A DNA stretch of 64,000 bases from Brachybacterium muris (GTDB taxonomy: Bacteria; Actinomycetota; Actinomycetes; Actinomycetales; Dermabacteraceae): positions 1,054,001 through 1,118,000 of the forward strand of contig NZ_JAFBCB010000001.1 in NCBI RefSeq assembly GCF_016907455.1. The letters are read 5' to 3'. The notes below the pieces were generated by a model that saw only the letters and a program-made list of their open reading frames with translations, searched no databases and was not told where the DNA came from. Shown one piece after another: positions 8,092-17,033 of this stretch; position 1 is the stretch's first letter; every line of letters begins with the position of its first letter. The translations under genes and the position numbers were made by a program.

Positions 8092-10095
8092 TCAGCTGCG
8101 GGGCAGCAGGGTGAGGGTGGCGCCGGGGCCGTCGGCGGCCAGCGTGATCGCAGGCCCGGTCCCCGGGCCGGGTCTCGCGGTGGTGGCTGCGGCACGGGCG
8201 GGGCCGACGGCGGCCAGCGGTGCGGGCTCGCCCACCGGTGGCAGGGACGCCACGTCGAGCTCGACGGGGTCGTGCGCGGCACGGGCCAGGTGCACCAGCA
8301 CATCGCCATCGGGGTGCGTGCGGCTGAACACGAGGGCATCGGTCCCCATGTGCAGCCACTGCATGCCGCCGCGGCGCAGGGCCGCGTGGGTGCGGCGCAG
8401 GCCCAGCACTTCCCGCAGCACCGGCAGCACGGCCGCATCGATCTCCTGCTCGATCGCGGTGGTGGCCTCGAGGTCCTCGCCGCGATCCAGTCTCCCGATG
8501 GCCTCCCACGGCATGGGGGTGCGGGAGTGCTCCCCGGTCCGGCCCTGCAGCCCCAGCTCGTCACCGGCGAACACGGTGGGCACGCCCGGCAGGGAGGCCA
8601 GGGCCGCCAGCGCCACCAGGTGCGCCTCGCGGCTGCCCACCACGGTGCGGGTGCGGGGGGTGTCGTGGCTGGAGAGCTGGTTCTGGGAATGCAGCCGGGA
8701 GGGCCAGGGCAGGTGTGCGTTGTAGTCGCGCAGGGAGCGGGCCGCGGCGTGGCCGGGGATCCGGGGCGTGGTCATCGGCAGGCCCAGCCAGTTCAGCTCG
8801 GAGCCGGCCGGGGACAGCCACGCCCACAGGGGCCGGGTGAAGCCGGTGTAGTTCATGGTGCCGTGCCAGCCGTCGCCGGCCAGGTCACCGGAGGCGTCGT
8901 GCCCGTGCTCGGCCAGCAGCCAGGTGTCGATCCCGGTGCTGCCTCCCACCTCGCGCATGGTGGCGCGGATGGTGCGGGCCACCTCGTGGGTGAGGTCCTC
9001 GGCGCCGTTGCGACCGGTCATGTTGGCCACGTCGATGCGCCAGCCGTCCGCGAGGAACGGGGCGGCCAGGTAACGGCCGACGATGCTGCCGGGGCCCTCC
9101 AGCAGCCGCTTCCGCAGGTCGGGGGAGGAGTGCTCGAGGGAGGGCAGGGACGGCACCCCGATCCAGCAGCGGTACCGGTGGGGGTGCTCGGTGAAGGAGT
9201 AGAAGCCGGCCTCGACGCTGGTGGGATCGGCCTGCGCGGTGCAGAACCACTCGTGACCCGCGCCGGTGTGATTGGTGGTCAGGTCCAGCATCAACCGCAT
9301 ACCGCGCTCGTGCAGGGCCTCGGACAGGCGCACCAGGGCCTCGTCCCCGCCCAGCAGCGGGTCCACCCGGTCGAAGGTGCTCGCGTCGTAGCGGTGCGCG
9401 GATCCGGCGGGGAACACGGGGGTCAGGTACAGCACGTCGGCCCCGAGGGAGGCGATGTGGTCCAGGTGCTCGACCACCCCGTCCAGGTCCCCGCCGTACA
9501 GCTGCTCGCCGTTGACGAAGCCGTCCACCGACGGCGTCTCCTCCCAGACCATCGGCCGCGCCCATGAGGGGAGACCGATAGGGGCGTAGCGGCCCTGGTC
9601 GTCCACCGGCGCCTCGGAGGAGCGCGCGAAGCGGTCGGGGAACACCTGGTACACGATCGCGTCATCCACCCAGTCGGGGGCCGGCTCGTGGGTCACCAGG
9701 CGGAAATCGGTCGCGTCTCCCACGTCCCAGGGGACGATCCCGGCGGCGGTGAGCCAGGCGTAGCCGGGGACGTCATGCTCGCCCGAGCCTGCCGCATCCT
9801 CCCCGATCAGGCAGAAGCGGTACGGCTGGACGGGGTTGGCGACCTGGACGGAGGTGGTCCACCAGGTGCCGCCGGGCAGCTCGGGGCCGGGCTCCAGGGT
9901 GGCGGTGGAGATCTCCCCGTCCACCAGGGTGCGCAGGGCCACGGTCCGCAGGGGCCAGGTGCGCGGCACCCACACCCGCAGCTCCACCGTGTCACCCAGT
10001 GACCGGGGCGGGTGCGGGACGAACAGGGGGCCTGAGTCGTGCTGCGGCTGCTGGTGCAGGGGCACGCCCGTGGGGTCGGCGGCAGTGGAGCTCAT
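8092..10095 (-). CDS. GH13 maltodextrin-active amylase (neopullulanase/maltogenic type)
   Basis: A 667-residue family 13 hydrolase with an N-terminal beta-sandwich (about residues 25-135, starch-binding-like, in the position of CBM34 domains). The barrel follows from DDAIVYQVFPDRFARS. Catalytic residues are Asp355 (DGWRIDVANM), Glu396 (LLAEHGH) and the Asp of QLSSHDTPR. The GGDLDGVVEHLDHI segment is typical of neopullulanase/cyclomaltodextrinase enzymes. No signal peptide, so it acts on imported maltodextrin and complements the alpha-glucosidase 48 bp downstream. An AAGGA ribosome site precedes the ATG. The hairpin at 10120-10158 separates it from the permease genes. Confidence 0.9.
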   Translation of the reverse strand: MSSTAADPTGVPLHQQPQHDSGPLFVPHPPRSLGDTVELRVWVPRTWPLRTVALRTLVDGEISTATLEPGPELPGGTWWTTSVQVANPVQPYRFCLIGEDAAGSGEHDVPGYAWLTAAGIVPWDVGDATDFRLVTHEPAPDWVDDAIVYQVFPDRFARSSEAPVDDQGRYAPIGLPSWARPMVWEETPSVDGFVNGEQLYGGDLDGVVEHLDHIASLGADVLYLTPVFPAGSAHRYDASTFDRVDPLLGGDEALVRLSEALHERGMRLMLDLTTNHTGAGHEWFCTAQADPTSVEAGFYSFTEHPHRYRCWIGVPSLPSLEHSSPDLRKRLLEGPGSIVGRYLAAPFLADGWRIDVANMTGRNGAEDLTHEVARTIRATMREVGGSTGIDTWLLAEHGHDASGDLAGDGWHGTMNYTGFTRPLWAWLSPAGSELNWLGLPMTTPRIPGHAAARSLRDYNAHLPWPSRLHSQNQLSSHDTPRTRTVVGSREAHLVALAALASLPGVPTVFAGDELGLQGRTGEHSRTPMPWEAIGRLDRGEDLEATTAIEQEIDAAVLPVLREVLGLRRTHAALRRGGMQWLHMGTDALVFSRTHPDGDVLVHLARAAHDPVELDVASLPPVGEPAPLAAVGPARAAATTARPGPGTGPAITLAADGPGATLTLLPRS

Positions 10096-10119
10096 GGGGT
10101 CCTTCGTAGGGGAAAAGCA

Positions 10120-10158
10120 GCGACCGGCGGGTCGAGAGGATCTCGGCCCACCGGTCGC
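10120..10158. terminator. intra-operon hairpin, permease/amylase junction
   Basis: GCGACCGG pairs with CCGGTCGC, and inside it GGGTCGAGA pairs with TCTCGGCCC with one wobble, around a GGA loop. There is no U-tract. Lying between the malG-like stop and the GH13 start, it could be a partial terminator or an mRNA end stabiliser. Confidence 0.5.
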
Positions 10159-10198
10159 GGCGATGCGGTCGGTCAGCAGGTGCTGGTCGGTGACTCGA

Positions 10199-11116
10199 TC
10201 AGCCCTTGACGGCGCCGGCGGTGGAGCCGCCCACGATGTAGCGCTGCAGGAACTGGTACAGGATGATCACCGGCACCATGATCATCACGGAGCCGGCCGC
10301 GAACACGCCCAGGTTGTTGGAGCGGTTCTCGGACAGCAGGCCGTACAGGCCCACCGCGAGGGTCTTGTTCTCGTCACTGGTCAGGAAGATCGAGCCCAGC
10401 AGGAACTCCGAGAGCACGCCCACCAGGGACAGCAGCAGGGTGGTGGCCAGGATCGGCACCAGCGCCGGCAGCAGGATCCTGGTGAACACCTGCCAGTGGT
10501 TGGCGCCGTCGATGATCGCGGCCTCGTCCAGCTCCTTCGGCACGGTGTCGAAGAAGCCCTTGATCAGCCACACCTGGCCCAGCGAGCCGCCCAGCAGGAT
10601 GATCAGGTAGCCGGGCACGGAGTCCAGGCCCAGCACCGGGATCACCTTGCCGAGGTCCGAGATCATCGTGTAGATCGCGATCATGGCCAGGATCGAGGGG
10701 AACATCATCACCAGCAGCAGCGACAGCAGGCCGAGGCGACGCCCGGCGAAGCGGAAGCGGCTGAAGGCGTAGGCGGCCATCACCGAGAGGAACACCTGCA
10801 CGAACGCCACGGTGAAGCACACGATGATGGTGTTGAGGTACCAGCGCAGGAACGGCCCGCGCTCGCCGGTCAGCAGCGAGGTGTAGTGCCGCAGGCTGAA
10901 CTCGGTGGGGATCAGGCTGGTGGCCGCCACCGTACCGGTGGGGTTCAGCGAGGCCGAGATGACGAACAGGATGGGGAACACCGCGAAGATCACCGCGAGG
11001 ATGCCGACGATGTGACGCCAGCCGATCTCCGCGAACCAGCGGCCGAAGCTCATCCTGTGCTTGGGGGCCTGAGGAGCAGGAGTGCTCGACGTGGTCGAGG
11101 CAGCGGGTGCAGACAT
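10199..11116 (-). CDS. maltodextrin ABC transporter permease, MalG type
   Basis: A 305-residue inner-membrane permease with about six transmembrane segments. The ABC-permease EAA loop is LDEAAIIDGANHWQVFTRIL and contacts the ATPase. The C-terminus GGSTAGAVKG is the MalG-type ending that reaches towards the binding site. The longest frame starts at 11152, but GAGGAG lies 9 nt before the ATG at 11116 (MSAPAAST), and the longer starts overlap that site or the upstream gene. Only 13 bp separate it from the malF-like gene. No ATPase gene is in the cluster, so a shared MsiK-type ATPase elsewhere is expected. Confidence 0.92.
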   Translation of the reverse strand: MSAPAASTTSSTPAPQAPKHRMSFGRWFAEIGWRHIVGILAVIFAVFPILFVISASLNPTGTVAATSLIPTEFSLRHYTSLLTGERGPFLRWYLNTIIVCFTVAFVQVFLSVMAAYAFSRFRFAGRRLGLLSLLLVMMFPSILAMIAIYTMISDLGKVIPVLGLDSVPGYLIILLGGSLGQVWLIKGFFDTVPKELDEAAIIDGANHWQVFTRILLPALVPILATTLLLSLVGVLSEFLLGSIFLTSDENKTLAVGLYGLLSENRSNNLGVFAAGSVMIMVPVIILYQFLQRYIVGGSTAGAVKG

Positions 11117-11129
11117 GGGGGCCATCTCC

Positions 11130-12713
11130 TCAGTTGACGTCTTCGAGAGCACGGGTGAAGCGGAACTGCACGGCCGCCAGGATGCCCGTCAGGACGAACA
11201 GCATCACGGACACGGCGGAGGCGAAGCCGAAGTCGGCTCCCGAGCCGCCGAAGGCGATGCGGTAGATCATCGAGATCAGGATGTCCGTGGAGCCGCGGGT
11301 GAACTCGCCCGGCTGGAAGGGACCGCCCTCGGTGAGCAGCTCGATCGCGTTGAAGTTGTTGAAGTTGAACGCGAAGGAGGCGACCAGCAGCGGGGCCACC
11401 GCCACCAGCAGCAGCGGCATCACCACCTTGACGGTGGCCTGGAAGCGGCTGGCACCGTCGATCTTGGCGGCCTCCAGCACGTCCCCGGGGATCGACTGCA
11501 GAGCACCGGTGGAGATGATGAACATGTAGGGGAAGCCCATCCACAGGTTCGTCAGCAGCACCGCCACCTTGGCCAGAGTGGGATCGCCGAACCAGTTGAG
11601 GTCGAGGTTCAGCATCTCGTTGATCAGGCCGAAGTCGCGGTTGTAGAAGTTCGACCACACCAGCAGGGCGATGAAGCCCGGCACGGCGTACGGCATCAGC
11701 AGGATCGAGCGGTACAGCCGGCGGCCCTTGAGCCGCTCGTCGTTGAGGATCAGTGCCAGGGCGAAGCCCAGGATGAAGGTGGACAGCACCGAACCGGCGG
11801 CGAACACCAGGGTCCAGGTGAAGGCACCCAGGAACTGCGAGGCGATGTTCGAGTCGGTGAACAGGCGCTCGTAGTTCTTCGTCCCCACGTTCTGAAGCCA
11901 GGACTGGGAGAGCCTCTGCCCTTCCTCGTTCACGAAGTACTCGGTGTCATCGATCTTCTGGACCGAGTACTCGGTGCCGGAAGCGGTGTCGACGATGACG
12001 TCGCGCTCCTCGTCGTACTGCAGCACCGTGGTGCCCACAAAGGCCTGGTTCACGCTCAGGGGACGGATCGCGGAGGTGTCGTCCACCGGCACCGCGAGCT
12101 GCTGCAGCTCGTTGTACACGGCGTTGACCTCGCGCATGTCCAGCACCTCGCCCTGCGGCACCTCGGTGACGCGGCCGTCGGCCACGGTGACGTCGGAGGC
12201 GTCGACCTGCTCCAGCGGCTGCTCCGCGCTGCCGCGGAACACGTCACCGGTCTCGGGGTCCAGCAGCCACAGCTCGAAGGGCCCCTCGGTGGGGGATCCC
12301 ATCGTCGCGACCGTCATGTTGTAGCGCGGGGCGTCGGCCGTCTGCTGCACGGAGTTGGAGACGATCGAGTTGATCGCCTGCTCCTTGGTGCCGCGGGTGC
12401 CGTCGCCGAAGTTGGTGAAGGAGTACCCCACCGTGAGGATGATCGGGGTGATCAGGAAGACCACCAGGAAGAACGTGCCGGGGAAGATGTACTTGCCGGG
12501 GATGAACCGCTTGGTGGAGTACAGCACGAAGATCGCGATCGCAGAGCCGATCAGGATGATCAGCCACATCCACAGCTGCTGTGCGATCAGGAGCGGAGCG
12601 AAGAAGACGACGAGGGCCAGGACCACGCCGAGGAAGAGGACGCGGCCCAGGACGGAGGTGATCGTGGTGGTCCCGCGCGTCTGCGCAGCAGCGGGGGACG
12701 AGGTGGAGGTCAT
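11130..12713 (-). CDS. maltodextrin ABC transporter permease, MalF type
   Basis: A 527-residue permease. It opens with three hydrophobic segments, then carries a large extracytoplasmic insert of nearly 200 residues rich in acidic and polar residues. This matches the position of the P2 loop that in E. coli MalF caps the binding protein. The C-terminal half has the permease core with the EAA motif LEAAKIDGASRFQATVKVVM. It ends TRALEDVN. It pairs with the MalG-like protein downstream and the lipoprotein upstream. A 17-bp perfect hairpin precedes it, so its mRNA level may be lower than that of the binding protein. Confidence 0.92.
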   Translation of the reverse strand: MTSTSSPAAAQTRGTTTITSVLGRVLFLGVVLALVVFFAPLLIAQQLWMWLIILIGSAIAIFVLYSTKRFIPGKYIFPGTFFLVVFLITPIILTVGYSFTNFGDGTRGTKEQAINSIVSNSVQQTADAPRYNMTVATMGSPTEGPFELWLLDPETGDVFRGSAEQPLEQVDASDVTVADGRVTEVPQGEVLDMREVNAVYNELQQLAVPVDDTSAIRPLSVNQAFVGTTVLQYDEERDVIVDTASGTEYSVQKIDDTEYFVNEEGQRLSQSWLQNVGTKNYERLFTDSNIASQFLGAFTWTLVFAAGSVLSTFILGFALALILNDERLKGRRLYRSILLMPYAVPGFIALLVWSNFYNRDFGLINEMLNLDLNWFGDPTLAKVAVLLTNLWMGFPYMFIISTGALQSIPGDVLEAAKIDGASRFQATVKVVMPLLLVAVAPLLVASFAFNFNNFNAIELLTEGGPFQPGEFTRGSTDILISMIYRIAFGGSGADFGFASAVSVMLFVLTGILAAVQFRFTRALEDVN

Positions 12714-12749
12714 GGCGACGATGCCTTTCGGAAACCCTTAGGAGGAAGG

Positions 12750-12788
12750 CGACGGGGGCGCGGCGGCTGGGCCGCCGCGCCCCCGTCG
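12750..12788. terminator. 17-bp perfect hairpin between binding-protein and permease genes
   Basis: The 17-nt arms at 12750-12766 and 12772-12788 are exact complements around a 5-nt loop (CTGGG on plus); the stem is almost all G-C. There is no U-tract. It stands 6 bp after the stop of the SBP gene. In maltose operons such a structure usually protects the upstream binding-protein mRNA and reduces read-through to the permeases. Confidence 0.7.
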
Positions 12789-12794
12789 AGGGGA

Positions 12795-14093
12795 TCAGCC
12801 GATCTGCCTGGCGATCTCCTCACCGGCGGCCTGCATGGTGGAGGCCGGGTCGGCACCACCGACGATGTTGGCCTGGGCCTGGCCCAGCGGGCCCCAGATG
12901 GCGGCCATCTGCGGGATCGACGGCATGGGCTCGGCCAGCTCGGCGAACTCGGCGATCTTCACCATGTCGGGGAACTCGCCGGAGAGCTTCTCCTGCAGCT
13001 CCAGGTTGACCGGGGGCAGGTTGTTGGACTGGAACATCTGCTCGGCGATCTCCGCGTTGGAGGCGACCTCACCGACGAAGGTCTGCGCGAAGCCGGTGTT
13101 CTGACCGTTGGATGCCACGTAGAAGGCGTTCACACCGGCGAAGGGCTTGGCGGGCTCCATGCCCTCGAAGCCCGGCACCGCACTCATGGTGAAGTCGATG
13201 CCGGCGGTGTTGATGTCGCCGAGCGCCCACGGGCCGGAGATCAGGTAGGCCGCCTTGCCGTCGGTGAACAGGGAGATGGCGTTGTCACCGGTGATGGAGG
13301 TGCGCAGCACGCCGTCGGCGCCCAGGGCGCCGATCTTCTCGCCGGCCGCGATGGAGCCCTCCTTGCCCACTCCCAGATCCGTCGGGTCCTGGTTGCCCTC
13401 GGCGTCGGTGCCGAACAGGTAGCCGCCGCCGGAGGTGTACAGGGGCTGCATGTGGTAGGCATCGCCCTGTTCGCCCACGGGCAGGGACAGCACGACCTCG
13501 GCGCCACCGGCCTTGGCCGCCTCCACCAGCTCCTCGATGGAGCCGGGCTCCGGCACATCGGTGAGCGCGTTGTTCGCGTAGAGGACCAGGGTCTCCACGG
13601 CGTAGGGGACGCCGTAGGTCTGGCCGTCGTAGGTCACGGCCTGAAGGCCGATCGGGGCCAGCTTGTCGGCGGCGTCACCGGGCAGCTGCACCGGGGAGAT
13701 GGCGCCGTTCTGCACCAGGTTGCCGATCCAGTCGTGCGCACCAAGCACGATGTCCGGGCCGTTGCCGGCCTGGTTGGCGGTGACGTAGTTGGTCTGGAGG
13801 TCGTTGGCGACGGTCTGCACCTCGACGGTGATGCCCTGGGCATCGGCCCAGGTCTTGGCGGGCTCCTGCAGGGACTTGGCCTTGAGCTCGTCGGCCCAGA
13901 TCACCAGGTCGGCGTTGCCGCGGGCCGGGACGCCCTCGGCGGTCTCGCCGCCGCCGTCCGACGCGCCGCCGGCATCCGACGCACCGCCCCCGGTGCCGCC
14001 GTCGGTGTCGGAGTCGCCACCGCAGGCGGCGAGCAGGGTCACGGATGCGGCGACGCCGCTGAGGGCCAGGAAGTTCTTACGACGGATCTGCAC
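12795..14093 (-). CDS. maltodextrin-binding lipoprotein (ABC transporter SBP)
   Basis: A 432-residue solute-binding protein. The N-terminus MQIRRKNFLALSGV continues to LLAAC, a lipobox with lipidated Cys24, followed by a Gly/Ser/Asp-rich linker to about residue 55. The mature part begins ADLVIWADELKAKSLQEPAK and shows the MalE/cluster 1 pattern, with GPDIVLGAHDWIGNLVQNG and AAYLISGPWALGDINTAGID. It would be tethered to the outer face of the membrane and present malto-oligosaccharides to the MalFG-like permease. First gene of the operon, divergent from the LacI-type regulator, with a promoter and operator between them. Confidence 0.93.
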   Translation of the reverse strand: MQIRRKNFLALSGVAASVTLLAACGGDSDTDGGTGGGASDAGGASDGGGETAEGVPARGNADLVIWADELKAKSLQEPAKTWADAQGITVEVQTVANDLQTNYVTANQAGNGPDIVLGAHDWIGNLVQNGAISPVQLPGDAADKLAPIGLQAVTYDGQTYGVPYAVETLVLYANNALTDVPEPGSIEELVEAAKAGGAEVVLSLPVGEQGDAYHMQPLYTSGGGYLFGTDAEGNQDPTDLGVGKEGSIAAGEKIGALGADGVLRTSITGDNAISLFTDGKAAYLISGPWALGDINTAGIDFTMSAVPGFEGMEPAKPFAGVNAFYVASNGQNTGFAQTFVGEVASNAEIAEQMFQSNNLPPVNLELQEKLSGEFPDMVKIAEFAELAEPMPSIPQMAAIWGPLGQAQANIVGGADPASTMQAAGEEIARQIG

Positions 14094-14171
14094 GTCTTCT
14101 CCTTTGAATCGTGGTCGGATGTCGACCGTTCAGGCGCTGACCGGTTGCTATGGGCTGACCTGTTGATACTG

Positions 14172-14201
14172 ACTGTAGAACGAACCTGCCCGTCCGTGCA
14201 A
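14172..14201 (-). promoter_or_regulatory. candidate promoter of the mal operon
   Basis: On minus, TTGCAC (14201-14196) is separated by 18 bp from TACAGT (14177-14172). The predicted start site leaves a 5' leader of roughly 70 nt before the ATG at 14093. The -35 lies next to the operator-like repeats, so a bound repressor would block polymerase. Confidence 0.5.
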
Positions 14202-14221
14202 GAATACGCAAGAACTTGCAG
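14197..14221. promoter_or_regulatory. MalR-like operator repeats
   Basis: The stretch holds TGCAAG (14197), then GCAAG-AA-CTTGC (14208-14219), a 5-bp-arm palindrome, and CTTGCAG (14215-14221). A CTTGCAG repeat is, as I recall, the motif reported for the Streptomyces MalR/malE operator. It overlaps the -35 region of the mal promoter and is 50 bp from the LacI-type gene, so control of both is plausible. Confidence 0.5.
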
Positions 14222-14271
14222 ATCTCGATTCGGACACAGGCGCAGCAGCCTGCTGACCTGGGAGGATGAGT

Positions 14272-15288
14272 GTGAAGGCGCGACTCATCGACATCGCCCG
14301 CACCGCCGGGGTGAGCGAGGCCACTGTGTCCCGCGTGCTCAACGGCCGTGCAGGAGTCAACGAATCCACACGTAGCACGGTGCTCGAGGCCGCCCGACAG
14401 CTCGGGCGGGACGTCGGTCCCGATGTGACGCAATCGGGCACCCTGGTAGGCGTACTGGTCCCCGATCTGGAGAACCAGGTGTTCGCCGCCTGGGTGGAGC
14501 GCATCGAGGCCGAGCTGTTCCAGCGCGGCGCCTCCGCCCTGGTGGCCCTTCGCGCCCGCACCGTGGAGCGCGAGCGCGAAGCGTTCCAGCGCTTCCTGCA
14601 CGCCGGTGTGACAGGCGTGATCGTGGTCTCCGGCTTCCACGCCCAGGAGTCCGGCCCGGTGGACCAGTACCGCGAGATCACCGCGAGCGGGACACCGCTG
14701 GTGCTGATCAACGGGGTCCGCGACGACGTGGACGCCTCCTTCCTCACCTCCGACGACGAGCATGCGACGCGGGCGGTCCTCACCCACCTGCACGACCTGG
14801 GACACGAGAAGGTGGGCCTGGCGGTCGGGGACGAGCACACCTGGCCAGTGCGAGAGAAGCTGCGGGTGTTCGAGGAGGCCGCCGTGGAGCACACCGGTCA
14901 CGAGCACCCCGTGGCCTTCACCGACTTCTCCTATGCCGGCGGCTACGAGGCCAGCCGCGACCTGGTGGCCCGCGGGGCCACCGCGATCGTGTGCGGGTCC
15001 GACGTGATGGCGGCCGGCGCACTCGAGGGGGTGCGCTCCCTCGGGCTCTCGGTTCCCGGTGATGTGTCCGTGGTGGGCTATGACGACGTGTTCTGGGCCT
15101 CGCTGACGAACCCGCCGCTGACCACCGTGCGCCAGGCCGTCCCGCAGATGGCCCGCGCCGCCGTGAGCGCCGCACTCTCCGGAGGGGAGCAGTCCCGCCG
15201 TCCCGCCCGCACCGAGGTGGTGGTGCGGCCGCAGCTGGTGGTGCGCGGGTCCACCGCGGCCGCGCCTGCCGCTAGCATGAAACGGTGA
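14272..15288 (+). CDS. LacI-family regulator (MalR-like)
   Basis: A 338-residue repressor. The N-terminal helix-turn-helix is RLIDIARTAGVSEATVSRVL, then the hinge helix VLEAARQLG. The periplasmic-binding-like effector domain runs from GTLVGVLVPDLENQVF to the end, with IVCGSDVMAAGALEGVRSLG and VPGDVSVVGYDDVFWA as family marks. Starts at 14266 (ATG) and 14272 (GTG) are both open; GGGAGG abuts the ATG but is 6 nt from the GTG, so I prefer 14272. Divergent from the maltodextrin operon and likely its local repressor, released by a malto-oligosaccharide; the effector is inferred. The last 4 bp overlap trpS. Confidence 0.9.
   Translation: MKARLIDIARTAGVSEATVSRVLNGRAGVNESTRSTVLEAARQLGRDVGPDVTQSGTLVGVLVPDLENQVFAAWVERIEAELFQRGASALVALRARTVEREREAFQRFLHAGVTGVIVVSGFHAQESGPVDQYREITASGTPLVLINGVRDDVDASFLTSDDEHATRAVLTHLHDLGHEKVGLAVGDEHTWPVREKLRVFEEAAVEHTGHEHPVAFTDFSYAGGYEASRDLVARGATAIVCGSDVMAAGALEGVRSLGLSVPGDVSVVGYDDVFWASLTNPPLTTVRQAVPQMARAAVSAALSGGEQSRRPARTEVVVRPQLVVRGSTAAAPAASMKR
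15273..15278 (+). promoter_or_regulatory. -10 box of trpS inside the lacI-type gene
   Basis: TAGCAT ends 6 nt before the GTG start of trpS, so trpS probably has its own leaderless transcript starting within the last codons of the regulator gene, in addition to read-through. Confidence 0.5.
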
Positions 15289-16361
15289 CCGAGCCCAACA
15301 TCTCCCGCAGCAGCTACGACACCGCCTACGCCCGCAGCCAGGCCCTCCAGCAGAAGATCGCCACCGATCCCTCGGGTCTGCGCATGCTCACCGGTGACCG
15401 TCCCACCGGTGCCCTGCACATCGGGCACTACTTCGGATCGCTGCGCAACCGCGTGCGCCTGCAGGACGCCGGTGTGGAGACCTGGGTGCTGGTGGCGGAC
15501 TACCAGGTGATCACCGACCGCGACGTGATCGGTGACATCCGCGGCAGCGCCCAGGAGCTGCTGACCGACTACCTCGCCGTGGGCATCGACCCGGCACGGG
15601 CCACGATCTTCACGCACTCCGCGGTGCCGGCCCTGAACCAGCTGCTGCTGCCGTTCCTCTCGCTGGTCACCCAGCCCGAGCTGGAGCGCAACCCCACAGT
15701 GAAGGCAGAGCTGCAGGCCGCCGGGAAGTCTGCCATGGGCGGGCTGCTGCTCACCTACCCGGTGCACCAGGCGGCCGACATCCTGTTCTGCCACGGCAAC
15801 GTGGTGCCGGTGGGCAAGGACCAGCTGCCCCACATCGAGCAGACCCGCGTGATCGCCCGCCGCTTCAACGAGCGCTACGCCGCTGGCGAGACCGTGTTCC
15901 GCGAGCCCGATGCGCTGCTGTCCGAGGCACCCACCATCCTGGGCCTGGACGGCGGCGCGAAGATGAGCAAGTCGCTGGGCAACACCGTGATGTTGCGGAT
16001 GACCGCCGAGGAGACCGCCAAGCGGATCAAGAAGGCCAAGACCGACTCGGATCGCCAGATCACCTTCGACCCGGAGGCGCGGCCCGAGGTGGCGAACCTG
16101 CTCACCATCGCCGCCCTGAGCTCCGGTCGCAGCCCGCAGGAGATCGCCGAGGAGATCGGCGACAAGGGTGCCGGCACCCTCAAGGTGATGACCGCGGAGG
16201 CACTGAACGAGCACCTGGCCCCGATCCGCGAGCGTCGCGCCGAGCTGGAGAAGGACCCGGCCCAGCTGTTCGCGATCCTGCGCGAGGGCAATGAGCGGGC
16301 CAATGACGTCGCGAACCAGACCCTGGCCAAGGTGCGCGAGGTCATGGGGATGGTCTACTGA
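15285..16361 (+). CDS. trpS: tryptophan--tRNA ligase
   Basis: A 358-residue class I aminoacyl-tRNA synthetase charging tRNA-Trp. The HIGH signature is GALHIGHYFGSLRN and the KMSKS loop is GGAKMSKSLGNTV. The C-terminal helical anticodon-binding region follows (APIRERRAELEKDP). The 35-residue N-terminal extension before the Rossmann fold is slightly long but common in actinobacteria. The GTG start overlaps the regulator stop by 4 bp (GTGA) and is also preceded by a TAGCAT box 6 nt away. Convergent with the DUF5129-like gene remnant. Confidence 0.96.
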   Translation: MTEPNISRSSYDTAYARSQALQQKIATDPSGLRMLTGDRPTGALHIGHYFGSLRNRVRLQDAGVETWVLVADYQVITDRDVIGDIRGSAQELLTDYLAVGIDPARATIFTHSAVPALNQLLLPFLSLVTQPELERNPTVKAELQAAGKSAMGGLLLTYPVHQAADILFCHGNVVPVGKDQLPHIEQTRVIARRFNERYAAGETVFREPDALLSEAPTILGLDGGAKMSKSLGNTVMLRMTAEETAKRIKKAKTDSDRQITFDPEARPEVANLLTIAALSSGRSPQEIAEEIGDKGAGTLKVMTAEALNEHLAPIRERRAELEKDPAQLFAILREGNERANDVANQTLAKVREVMGMVY

Positions 16362-16375
16362 CCGGTCAAGGTCTG

Positions 16376-16398
16376 GGGCCCGCCATCTGCGTGGGCCC
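16376..16398. terminator. candidate bidirectional terminator
   Basis: GGGCCC repeats at 16376-16381 and 16393-16398 pair around an 11-nt loop between the convergent trpS and DUF5129-like 3' ends. A short stem without U-tract, so a weak call. Confidence 0.35.
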
Positions 16399-16407
16399 GG
16401 CCTGGTG

Positions 16408-17033
16408 TCAGAACCGGCTCGAGCTGCCTGCTCCGGAGAAGCTCGCGGAGCTGTAGCCGGAAGTGCTGCCGCCGCTGCTGGACGGATTGCGGTGGGACTC
16501 CAGCTCCCCGGGAGCCTCGCTCTGCCAGGTGTTCAGCCACAGCACCGGGCTGATGTGCCAGAACACGTCACCGCCAGGGGCACCGGCGGAGCCGTACGCA
16601 CCGTCGGCGACCAGTCGCTGGTGGCGGCGCGCCCGCAGCGTCCGGTCGTACTCCTCCTCATCCTCGACGTACACGCTCGTATCGCGCAGCAGCTCCGCCT
16701 CGCCCTCGCTCTCCGCCATGCGGGAGATGCCCAGTTCACGCACCGCCATCGCGCGTTCGGAGAGCTCGGCGGTCAGTGAGTCCAGCCCCTCCAGGGCGGT
16801 ATCCGGGGTGATCTCGTCCTGCTCGAGCTGCCGCGTGAGGCGGTTCATCTTCGCCTCAGTGCGGTCGCACTGCTCACGCAGGGCGTCCACGGCCTCCTGC
16901 TCCTCGGGTGATCGCTCGGAGGGATCGCTCTCGCTGCGCATCAGGGCACCCTCCACGGCCTCCAGCGAGTCGCGCAGGGGTGCCTGCTCCCGCTCCCAGG
17001 CGCTGCGCCAGTCGCCGATCCGGTGCAGCAGGT
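16408..17033 (-). pseudogene. DUF5129-like membrane protein, 3' part (split by IS copy 1)
   Basis: This is the downstream part of the gene whose 5' part is at 20659-21634. Joining the parts with one copy of the 6-bp duplication gives 1596 bp, 532 codons with stop, in one frame. This part encodes LLHRIGDWRSAWEREQAPL, then an acidic, heptad-like helical region (EEQEAVDALREQCDRTEAKM). It ends in a Gly/Ser-rich tail (GGSTSGYSSASFSGAGSSS) like those seen after TPM-domain membrane proteins. An internal ATG at 16956 could allow a 182-residue fragment, but no ribosome site supports it. Confidence 0.8.
17028..17033. repeat. target-site duplication, left (IS copy 1)
   Basis: GCAGGT here is repeated at 20659-20664, right after the end of the tandem partial copy. 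It defines the outer borders of the whole 3.6-kb insertion. Confidence 0.85.

Noticed and set aside
11082-14375. A 1097-codon open frame on plus across the mal operon
   Set aside because: It is antisense to three well-supported genes, rich in His/Gln/Gly/Asp as expected from reading GC-rich codons backwards, and matches no family. The same applies to the long minus frame at 55506-58628.
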